From Candidatus Liptonbacteria bacterium RIFCSPLOWO2_01_FULL_53_13 (lineage in GTDB: Bacteria > Patescibacteriota > Minisyncoccia > UBA6257 > 2-01-FULL-56-20), in the NCBI GenBank assembly GCA_001818895.1, contig MHLB01000023.1:1121-7595 (forward strand): a stretch of DNA of 6,475 nucleotides. Direction: 5' to 3'. Positions 1 through 3,682 of this stretch are shown in pieces (within the stretch, counting starts at the first letter, position 1; each line of letters starts with the position of its first letter). The translations under genes and the position numbers were made by a program. Under the pieces are notes generated by a model that did no database searches, had not been told where the DNA came from, and was given only the letters and a program-made list of their open reading frames with translations.

Positions 1-228
1 GCGGAAAAACACAAGGAAGGCGACGAGGTCACGGGAAAGGTGTACAAGTTCAATCCGTTCGGCGTCATCATTGACCTCTCCTCGGGCATTCAAGGGATGG
101 TGCACGTCTCGGAATTCGGCGGAGCGGACGAAATGAAAGCGGCGCTCGCGCTCGGCAAGGAATACCCGTTCATCATTTCTTCCATTAAGCCGGAGGAGAA
201 GCGGTTGATATTGAAGATGAAGAAGTAG
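1..228 (+). CDS. rpsA: 30S ribosomal protein S1-like, C-terminal S1 domain (5' truncated by window)
   Basis: The reading frame is open from the first base and gives the last 75 residues of a protein that begins outside the window. They form one S1-type OB fold. The run GDEVTGKVYKFNPFGVIIDL is the classic start of an S1 repeat (G-x-V-x-G-x-V, then F-G-h-h-h-x-L), followed by GMVHVSE, the usual G-hhHhSE strand, and a closing I-x-x-I-x-P-E-x-x-R-L-x-L-x-x-K strand. The tail is short and lysine-rich. S1 repeats bind single-stranded RNA, and in ribosomal protein S1 several in tandem help load mRNA on the 30S subunit. Only one repeat is visible, so the number of domains and the S1 name rest on inference. 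Another S1-domain RNA-binding protein, such as an RNase or polynucleotide phosphorylase end, is possible but fits this terminal arrangement less well. An intrinsic terminator follows about 45 bases later. Confidence 0.8.
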   Translation, partial: AEKHKEGDEVTGKVYKFNPFGVIIDLSSGIQGMVHVSEFGGADEMKAALALGKEYPFIISSIKPEEKRLILKMKK

Positions 229-273
229 GCCCTGATATTAAGATACTCGTAGATATGAGGATATGGGATTGAG

Positions 274-300
274 CGCCCCGCGAGATGCGGGGTGTTTTGT
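274..300 (+). terminator. Rho-independent terminator of the S1-domain gene
   Basis: Six perfect base pairs, CCCCGC (276-281) with GCGGGG (287-292), enclose a 5-nt GAGAT loop. The stem can extend by G275-T293 and C274-G294, and a T-rich run (295-301, TTTTGTT) follows. It lies 45 bases past the stop of the S1-domain gene and before the next gene, as expected for an intrinsic terminator. Confidence 0.8.
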
Positions 301-349
301 TGCAACGGGCATGGGGCGCCGAAAATGCACGCGGATTATTCCTTGTGGC

Positions 350-377
350 TTGAATTATCGCCCAAGTGTGCAAGAAT
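350..377 (+). promoter_or_regulatory. Possible promoter of the 80-residue unknown gene
   Basis: TTGAAT (350-355) is separated by 16 bases from AAGAAT (372-377), and the -10 is preceded by TG-C (369-371), as in extended -10 promoters. Each hexamer matches the sigma70 consensus at four of six positions. It lies after the terminator and 37 bases before the GTG start at 415. The match is modest. Confidence 0.3.
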
Positions 378-403
378 ACGGGCAAGGCGCATCGCTTAAG
401 AAA

Positions 404-408
404 GGAGG
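404..408 (+). promoter_or_regulatory. Strong Shine-Dalgarno that fixes the GTG start at 415
   Basis: AAAGGAGG (401-408) lies six bases before GTG 415. It is the only near-perfect anti-16S match at a proper distance from a start codon in this window, and it supports translation of the unknown 80-residue gene. Confidence 0.75.
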
Positions 409-414
409 CGCCGC

Positions 415-657
415 GTGGCCAAAAAAACCGAGAGCGCAATTCCCGGTGAGTCACCGAAAGCTCAGTTGAAAAGAGAAATCGCGGAACTCCCGGAAAACCG
501 CAGGGGCCCTCTGGTTCACGCTATCAGATGGAGGCGCCTCGGCATAGAGAATGAGAGAAGGTGCAGAGGAATGCTTCCAGATGACGAAGAGCTCCTCGCC
601 CTGTACGAGAGGGCGATAGAGATCTTCTTATCCTCGAAAGGAGGTGCGCATCGTTAA
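415..657 (+). CDS. Small hypothetical protein, 80 aa, charged and probably helical
   Basis: I do not recognise this protein. It starts at GTG, chosen because a strong SD lies six bases upstream, and ends with TAA. The first ~20 residues are Lys/Ser/Pro-rich and probably disordered. The rest is rich in Arg, Glu and Leu and looks like two or three amphipathic helices: AQLKREIAELPENRRGPLV, then HAIRWRRLGIENERRCRG, then DDEELLALYERAIEIFLSSK. There is no signal peptide, membrane segment, paired-cysteine metal site or catalytic motif. The SD, charge pattern and clean start argue for a real gene, but no homology is visible to me. It sits alone between a terminator and tRNA-Phe. A second SD-like AAAGGAGGT (637-645) overlaps its 3' end but is not followed by a proper start codon, which may be the trace of a lost downstream gene. 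A small DNA- or RNA-binding or antitoxin-like role cannot be excluded or supported. Confidence 0.6.
   Translation: MAKKTESAIPGESPKAQLKREIAELPENRRGPLVHAIRWRRLGIENERRCRGMLPDDEELLALYERAIEIFLSSKGGAHR
637..645 (+). promoter_or_regulatory. Orphan Shine-Dalgarno-like AAAGGAGGT at the 3' end of the unknown gene
   Basis: This is an almost perfect anti-SD complement inside the last codons of the 80-aa gene. The next in-frame start with any open stretch is GTG 663 (22 codons), 17 bases away, which is too far for normal initiation. No ATG, GTG or TTG lies at 5-10 bases. It may be a codon coincidence (Ser-Lys-Gly-Gly) or the relic of a translationally coupled gene. Confidence 0.3.
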
Positions 658-687
658 CAGGCGTGGTCCAGCGTGATCCCGCCTGTT
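656..687 (+). repeat. Inverted repeat after the unknown gene (possible stem-loop)
   Basis: AACAGGCG (656-663) is the exact reverse complement of CGCCTGTT (680-687). Past a bulged T664, G665-G666 can pair with C678-C679, giving about ten pairs. The stem begins on the stop codon of the 80-aa gene. No clean T-run follows (TTCGTACTTT), so it is at best a weak terminator. It may instead protect the mRNA end or be a regulatory stem. Confidence 0.5.
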
Positions 688-748
688 CGTACTTTAAGTG
701 GTCTATTGAAGGAATCAAAAAGTTCGTGTAAGCTTTGCGGTGTAAATT

Positions 749-823
749 GCCGCGGTAGCTCAGTGGCAGAGCGCAGCCCTGAAGAGGCTGGCGTCGGGTG
801 TTCGATTCACCCCCGCGGCACCA
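749..823 (+). tRNA. tRNA-Phe(GAA), CCA encoded
   Basis: A full cloverleaf is present. The acceptor is GCCGCGG (749-755) with CCGCGGC (813-819), followed by discriminator A820 and encoded CCA (821-823). The D stem is GCTC/GAGC (758-761, 769-772). The anticodon stem is CAGCC/GGCTG (774-778, 786-790) around loop CTGAAGA, anticodon GAA (781-783). The T arm is GGGTG-TTCGATT-CACCC (796-812). All stems are perfectly paired. It reads UUU/UUC. A TTGAAG (706-711) with a poor -10 about 17 bases later (TAAGCT, 729-734) is the only promoter candidate seen, and it is weak. Confidence 0.97.
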
Positions 824-885
824 AATCGATTTCACCTTATAAAACAATTGGGTTCCGACGTTATGCCTTAGTGGGGGTTGAATCA

Positions 886-894
886 TGCTATAAT
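886..894 (+). promoter_or_regulatory. Extended -10 promoter (TGCTATAAT) of the Nudix gene
   Basis: TATAAT (889-894) is a perfect -10 and carries the TG-N extension (886-888), so the lack of a clear -35 is tolerable. Transcription would start near 901-902, only about five bases before the ATG at 907. This implies a leaderless or nearly leaderless mRNA, consistent with the absence of an SD. Confidence 0.6.
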
Positions 895-906
895 GCCGGA
901 CGATAT

Positions 907-1362
907 ATGCGCACGATTCATCGAGACATAGTTACTGTTCTTGTATTTTCAAAGGATGGTAAGTTGCTCCAGGGCAAGAAGGATTCCACGAAGGGCGGGG
1001 TCTATTCTGACTGCTGGCATCCTCCTGGCGGGGGTATTGATGAGGGTGAAGATCGTGTCGCTGCGGCAAGGAGGGAGGTTTTTGAGGAAACAGGTGTCGA
1101 TATCACTTCTTACCCCCTGGAGTTTATAGAAAATGCTACAGGAGAGTCGGAAAAAGTATTAAAGGACACAGGCGAAAAAGTCCTTTGCAAAATGAAGTTC
1201 AATCTCTATAAGGTTGTTATCGACAACAAGAATGCTGATGAAATAGTAACGAAGCCGGGTGACGATCTGGCGGAGCTTCAATGGTTCACATTACCGGAGT
1301 TGAAAACAATCAAGCTTACCCCGCCGTCGGCTGAAGCATTCACGCGATTTGGGTGGATATAA
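907..1362 (+). CDS. Nudix hydrolase (NUDIX domain pyrophosphohydrolase), 151 aa
   Basis: Nudix enzymes hydrolyse nucleoside diphosphates linked to a variable group, usually with Mg2+. The complete Nudix box G-x5-E-x7-R-E-U-x-E-E-x-G-U is present from Gly42 to Val64: G42, E48, R56, E57, E60, E61 and G63, with REVFEETGV at 56-64. The metal-binding glutamates are all intact. The N-terminal strand (HRDIVTVLVFSKDGKLLQGK) and the WHPPGGGIDEGE turn before the box are typical, and the 151-residue length is normal for a single-domain member. The frame is open upstream to 673, but that would read through tRNA-Phe. ATG 907 is chosen because it lies just after an extended -10 element. There is no SD. The substrate cannot be read from the sequence; nucleotide triphosphate clean-up, an ADP-ribose-like substrate or even an isopentenyl-diphosphate-type reaction are all possible. 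It faces the acylphosphatase gene convergently with a 60-base gap. Confidence 0.9.
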   Translation: MRTIHRDIVTVLVFSKDGKLLQGKKDSTKGGVYSDCWHPPGGGIDEGEDRVAAARREVFEETGVDITSYPLEFIENATGESEKVLKDTGEKVLCKMKFNLYKVVIDNKNADEIVTKPGDDLAELQWFTLPELKTIKLTPPSAEAFTRFGWI

Positions 1363-1422
1363 ATTTCTGGATTTGTTTCAAAAGTTCTCCGAGCGGTTTT
1401 GAAGCAGGGAATGCGAGGGGCA

Positions 1423-1689
1423 TTAGTTGATCTCAAATCCTTCGTATCCCCGAAGCGCGCCTTCTTCCGTGCTTACTCGTTCCACGCACGCGAACGGAGG
1501 CCCCTTGCGGCAACGCGCCACGAATTCCTCAAGCGCGGAAGATTCGCCTTCGGCCTCCACGCATACCGAACCGTCCTTTTCGTTCCGCGCGAATCCTTTA
1601 ATGCCGAGCTCGTCCGCGCATTGCTTCGCCCAAAAACGGAATCCGACGCCCTGCACGTCGCCGAAGATGCGTACCGTGAGATGTTTCAT
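1423..1689 (-). CDS. acyP: Acylphosphatase, 88 aa
   Basis: Acylphosphatase hydrolyses carboxyl-phosphate bonds such as those of acetyl phosphate or carbamoyl phosphate, in the cytoplasm. The sequence shows the family core: a first strand HLTVRIFGDVQGVGFRFWA with the phosphate-binding loop VQGVGFR (12-18), then GIKGFARNEKDGSVCVEAEGE (29-49). Arg18 and Asn36 match the two catalytic residues of the family. The C-terminal part FVARCRKGPPFACVERV plus GFEIN completes the ferredoxin-like fold. The length is close to the usual ~90 residues. I chose the ATG at 1689 because it gives this standard length. An in-frame ATG at 1740 would add 17 residues inside the HD gene. The start is only two bases after the HD-gene stop, so the two are probably co-transcribed and translationally coupled; no good SD is seen. 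The physiological substrate of this family is generally uncertain. Confidence 0.93.
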   Translation of the reverse strand: MKHLTVRIFGDVQGVGFRFWAKQCADELGIKGFARNEKDGSVCVEAEGESSALEEFVARCRKGPPFACVERVSTEEGALRGYEGFEIN

Positions 1690-1691
1690 CT

Positions 1692-2309
1692 CTATTTTCT
1701 CTTGAACGCCTTGTGCTTCGGACTGCGCGACACCCACCATTCGCTCTTCTTATCAAACCACCACGAATCGGGATGAGTGGAAATTAATAATTTCCCGAGC
1801 TTCTTTGCGGCCGGAGTTTTGAGGCGGCGGTAGGCGATAATCCCCCATTCCTTCGCCTTTATATTCCCCTTCATTTCCTCTTCGCGCATGGTCGCGAGCC
1901 ATTCAAGCTGGTCAGCATCTTTCACGATCTTCGCTTCAAGCGTTCTCTTCGCTTGCTCTTCTGCAAACAACGATTTTATCTCCGAGCCGAACGGTACGGT
2001 GCGTGCGACGTCCGCAATCGCCTGCGACTCCGCAAGCCGCCCGTACTTTTGATGTACGTAATTCAGGTCCGACGTCCGCGCCTCTCCCAAATCGTGCACG
2101 AGCGCCATCAGAATCGCGCGCTCGCGGTTCGCGCGCGGCGTGAGGTGGCATAGTGCATAGGTAATATACGCGGTCCGCAAAAGATGCTCCGCCACCGATT
2201 GTTCCCCTGTGCCCAAAAACCACAATCCCGAGCGAGGGGTCTTGCTCAAAATGCCGACCTCATAGATAAAATCGGCTATCGGCTCCAATTTATTCCGTTT
2301 CTTTTTCAT
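1692..2309 (-). CDS. HD-domain phosphohydrolase, YfbR/HDDC2-like (5'-nucleotidase type), 205 aa
   Basis: This is a metal-dependent HD-superfamily hydrolase. The motif residues are in order and spacing: His42 in SVAEHLLRTA, His72-Asp73 in ALVHDLGEART, Glu76 next to the HD pair, and Asp133 in KDADQLEWL. This H...HD...D set with the EAR/TSD continuation matches the HD_3 group that includes YfbR and human HDDC2, which dephosphorylate deoxynucleoside 5'-monophosphates. Substrate assignment is inference. The C-terminal part is rich in Trp and Lys (SWWFDKKSEWW). An in-frame ATG at 2363 exists, but it would lie inside tRNA-Pro, so the ATG at 2309 is used. The gene starts 22 bases after the CCA end of tRNA-Pro on the same strand and has no SD, so it is likely expressed by processing of a tRNA-mRNA precursor. 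The acylphosphatase gene follows after two bases. Confidence 0.85.
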   Translation of the reverse strand: MKKKRNKLEPIADFIYEVGILSKTPRSGLWFLGTGEQSVAEHLLRTAYITYALCHLTPRANRERAILMALVHDLGEARTSDLNYVHQKYGRLAESQAIADVARTVPFGSEIKSLFAEEQAKRTLEAKIVKDADQLEWLATMREEEMKGNIKAKEWGIIAYRRLKTPAAKKLGKLLISTHPDSWWFDKKSEWWVSRSPKHKAFKRK

Positions 2310-2331
2310 GTTTGTTGCGTCGAATTTTGGC

Positions 2332-2405
2332 TGGTCGGGCCGCCGAGAATCGAACTCGGTCATCGTGCTCCCAAAGCACGCGTACTACCGGTATACGACG
2401 GCCCG
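2332..2405 (-). tRNA. tRNA-Pro(UGG), CCA encoded
   Basis: Read on the minus strand, the acceptor is CGGGCCG (2405-2399) paired with CGGCCCG (2342-2336), discriminator A (2335) and encoded CCA (2334-2332). C1-G72 with A73 is the usual bacterial proline identity. The D stem GTAT/GTAC has one G-U pair. The anticodon stem is CGTGC/GCACG around loop TTTGGGA, anticodon TGG. The variable loop has 4 nt. The T arm is CCGAG-TTCGATT-CTCGG, perfectly paired. It leads a minus-strand unit with the HD hydrolase and acylphosphatase genes. Confidence 0.97.
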
Positions 2406-2418
2406 CTTGTGCAATGCA

Positions 2419-2447
2419 ATCATAGGAAAACGCCGTCTCTCTTGCAA
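2419..2447 (-). promoter_or_regulatory. Sigma70-type promoter of the tRNA-Pro / HD / acylphosphatase unit
   Basis: On the minus strand, TTGCAA (2447-2442) is followed after exactly 17 bases by TATGAT (2424-2419), which is one mismatch from TATAAT. Transcription should start near 2412, a few bases before the tRNA 5' end at 2405. No other promoter is evident for the two downstream genes. TTGCAA is palindromic and could also serve as a -35 on the plus strand. Confidence 0.65.
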
Positions 2448-2448
2448 C

Positions 2449-2476
2449 TATAACCTAAAACCTATAACCTAAAACC
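2449..2476 (+). repeat. Heptamer tract A: TATAACC/TAAAACC alternating, four units
   Basis: Two exact copies of a 14-mer, each made of TATAACC plus TAAAACC, give four heptamers in 28 bases upstream of tRNA-Arg. TATAAC (2463-2468) could double as the -10 of the tRNA-Arg promoter, with TTGCAA (2442-2447) 15 bases upstream; that spacing is short. A 16-base stretch (2455-2470) recurs exactly at 4577-4592. Confidence 0.85.
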
Positions 2477-2484
2477 TGCCCAGA

Positions 2485-2556
2485 GCCCCCGTAGCTCAAT
2501 GGATAGAGCGTGCGGTTTCTAACCGCCCGATGTGGGTTCGATTCCTACCGGGGGCA
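2485..2556 (+). tRNA. tRNA-Arg(UCU), CCA not encoded
   Basis: The acceptor is GCCCCCG (2485-2491) with CGGGGGC (2549-2555), discriminator A2556. The next bases are CCG, so CCA must be completed after transcription. The D stem is GCTC/GAGC. The anticodon loop TTTCTAA gives anticodon TCT (2518-2520), reading AGA and AGG. The anticodon stem has four good pairs, with a T-C mismatch at the 27-43 position (2511/2527). The T arm is GTGGG-TTCGATT-CCTAC with one G-U pair. Confidence 0.95.
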
Positions 2557-2562
2557 CCGCGA

Positions 2563-2623
2563 ACCAGAGTCCCGCTAAGCGGGACACGGTTCACGGTAAG
2601 CATGCACCGTGCTACGCTCTGGT
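2563..2623 (+). other. Structured spacer between two tRNA genes (possible three-way RNA fold)
   Basis: Three inverted repeats nest in 61 bases. The outer arms ACCAGAG (2563-2569) and CTCTGGT (2617-2623) enclose a perfect 7-bp hairpin GTCCCGC-TAA-GCGGGAC (2569-2585) and a second hairpin CACGGT/ACCGTG (2592-2597, 2606-2611). G2569 is shared between the outer arm and the first hairpin. There is no T-loop (TTCGANT) or anticodon arm, so it is not a tRNA, although its 7-bp outer stem resembles an acceptor. It may guide tRNA processing, be a small RNA, or be an inserted palindromic repeat. The pairing is visible; the function is not known. Confidence 0.5.
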
Positions 2624-2641
2624 GCGTGCCACTATGAAAAC

Positions 2642-2713
2642 GCGCGCTTAGCTCAGCGGTAGAGCAGTGCTTTTACACAGCAAAGGTCGGGGGTTCAACT
2701 CCCTCAGCGCGCA
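2642..2713 (+). tRNA. tRNA-Val(UAC), CCA not encoded
   Basis: The acceptor is GCGCGCT (2642-2648) with AGCGCGC (2706-2712), discriminator A2713. The following bases are CAG, not CCA. The D stem is GCTC/GAGC. The anticodon loop TTTACAC gives anticodon TAC (2674-2676), reading GUA and by wobble other GUN codons. The anticodon stem has a G-A mismatch at the 27-43 position (2667/2683) and four good pairs. The T arm is GGGGG-TTCAACT-CCCTC with one G-U pair. Confidence 0.95.
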
Positions 2714-2727
2714 CAGTAACCAAATTC

Positions 2728-2770
2728 ATTCGCAATTCGCACAATTAGCATAAGATTTGTAGATTAGCAT
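2728..2770 (+). repeat. Short repeats in the leader of the EEP gene (ATTCGCA x2, ATTAGCAT x2)
   Basis: ATTCGCA is tandemly repeated at 2728-2734 and 2735-2741, and ATTAGCAT occurs at 2744-2751 and 2763-2770. This AT-rich 65-base spacer also holds a weak promoter candidate: TTCGCA (2729-2734), a 16-base spacer, then TAAGAT (2751-2756). No SD precedes ATG 2779. Confidence 0.5.
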
Positions 2771-2778
2771 CAACCTAA

Positions 2779-3630
2779 ATGAAACTGATCTCCCTCAATA
2801 TCTGGGGCGGCACCATCTACGAACCGTTGATGGCATTCCTGCGCGAACACGCCCCGACTACGGATGTTTTTTGTTTTCAGGAAGTATTTGACTCGCCGGA
2901 GCGCGAGATAAACGATGGCGCGCACTTGAACATTTTTGAGGAGCTCCGCGCGGCGCTTCCTGATTTCTCCGGTTTTTTTGAGCCCGCGCAGAAAGGCCTT
3001 GGCTACGAGGGGGCGATAAGCTCCTCGGTGGCGTTAGGGCAGGCGCTTTTTGTGAAACAAACCTTACGCGTCATAACGCACGGCGTACTTCCGCTTTTCG
3101 GGGAAACGAACGGTATGACCGCGGAAGAAATTGCCGCAGCCGATTATTCTAAATTTCCTACCAACCTGATTCACGCGCGCATCGCGTCAAAAGACCGCGT
3201 CTTTACTCTCGGTGCCTTGCATGGCATCTCACAACCCGGAGAGAAGCTTGATAACGAGCCTCGCCTTGAACAGTCGCGGAGAATTGTTGATTTTATCTCC
3301 CGCACGGAAGGACCGCACATCATCTGCGGCGACTTCAATCTTATGCCTGATACGGAAAGCATTGCAATGATTGAACGCGCCGACGCCAAGGCGGGGCAGG
3401 CGGGCCCTCCTTCGCAAGAGCTACGGCGGGCAGGCATGAGAAATCTCATTAAGGACTTCCATATCAAGGCGACAAGAAACGCGATAAGCCACGAAAAATG
3501 GGCGGGGTATCCCCTCCAGTATTTTGCCGATTACACGTTTGTATCGCCGGAGATCAGCGTCAAAAATTTTACCGTGCCGGATGTCCCAGCGTCAGACCAC
3601 ATGCCGATGATTCTGGAATTCGAAATCTAG
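2779..3630 (+). CDS. Endonuclease/exonuclease/phosphatase (EEP) family protein, 283 aa
   Basis: This belongs to the DNase I-like EEP superfamily of metal-dependent phosphodiesterases and phosphatases. The motifs occur in order: LNIWGG with Asn7, FQEVF with Glu35, LGALHG with His148, ICGDFNLMP with Asp185 and Asn187, ADYTFVS with Asp251, and SDHMPM with Asp273-His274. These are the metal-binding and catalytic residues, and all are present. The start is the ATG directly giving MKLISLNIWGG, the usual first strand; there is no signal peptide and no SD. Family members act on DNA abasic sites, inositol phosphates, sphingomyelin and other phosphodiesters, so the substrate is open. Residues ~204-219 (KAGQAGPPSQELRRAG) are encoded by a GC-rich segment bounded by direct repeats and lie in the variable loop between the GDFN and DY motifs. 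The gene is convergent with folD. Confidence 0.88.
   Translation: MKLISLNIWGGTIYEPLMAFLREHAPTTDVFCFQEVFDSPEREINDGAHLNIFEELRAALPDFSGFFEPAQKGLGYEGAISSSVALGQALFVKQTLRVITHGVLPLFGETNGMTAEEIAAADYSKFPTNLIHARIASKDRVFTLGALHGISQPGEKLDNEPRLEQSRRIVDFISRTEGPHIICGDFNLMPDTESIAMIERADAKAGQAGPPSQELRRAGMRNLIKDFHIKATRNAISHEKWAGYPLQYFADYTFVSPEISVKNFTVPDVPASDHMPMILEFEI
3390..3435 (+). repeat. Repeat-like GC-rich segment, in frame inside the EEP gene
   Basis: GGCGGGGCAGGC (3390-3401) and GGCGGGCAGGC (3425-3435) are near-identical direct repeats around a 23-base core that includes CCTCCTTCGCAAGAGCTACG. The composition differs from the flanking gene and the translation is Gly/Ala/Pro/Arg-rich. From memory, related GC-rich interspersed sequences recur in Parcubacteria-type genomes. 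That is recollection, not a search. Confidence 0.5.
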
Positions 3631-3636
3631 TTATTG

Positions 3637-3672
3637 CCCGAGTATAATCGAGGGCCCCTCGACAAGCTCGGG
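3637..3672 (+). repeat. Palindromic intergenic element between convergent EEP and folD genes
   Basis: The outer arms CCCGAG (3637-3642) and CTCGGG (3667-3672) enclose inner arms TCGAGGG (3648-3654) and CCCTCGA (3656-3662). The stretch CCCCTCGACAAGCTCGGGG (3655-3673) resembles a palindromic intergenic repeat I recall from many bacteria. No T-run follows on either strand, so bidirectional termination is possible but not proven. The inner arms are separated by one base, so they must open to form a loop. Confidence 0.55.
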
Positions 3673-3682
3673 GGGTAAGGCA

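Noticed and set aside
663..731. 22-codon GTG frame after the orphan SD
   Set aside because: It is 17 bases from the SD, starts inside an inverted repeat, and is too short to support without homologues.
524..886. Minus-strand 120-residue frame
   Set aside because: It is antisense to tRNA-Phe and the 80-aa gene, with no SD or family motif; a chance open frame.
673..906. N-terminal extension of the Nudix frame
   Set aside because: The frame stays open but runs through the complete tRNA-Phe gene, and a strong extended -10 promoter sits just before ATG 907.
1389..1400. Terminator between the Nudix and acylphosphatase genes
   Set aside because: CCG-AG-CGG followed by TTTT has only three pairs and a 2-base loop, too weak to call.
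1399..1776. Plus-strand 125-residue frame
   Set aside because: It is the reverse shadow of the acylphosphatase gene and the end of the HD gene, both supported by motifs.
2310..2363. Upstream ATG for the HD hydrolase
   Set aside because: It lies inside tRNA-Pro and the added residues do not resemble the family N-terminus.
2449..2476. CRISPR-like repeat array
   Set aside because: Units are 7 bases with no spacers and no cas genes nearby; it is a simple tandem repeat.
3643..3648. TATAAT as a promoter after the EEP gene
   Set aside because: It lies within the palindromic element, points into the 3' end of the convergent folD gene, and has no plus-strand gene downstream.
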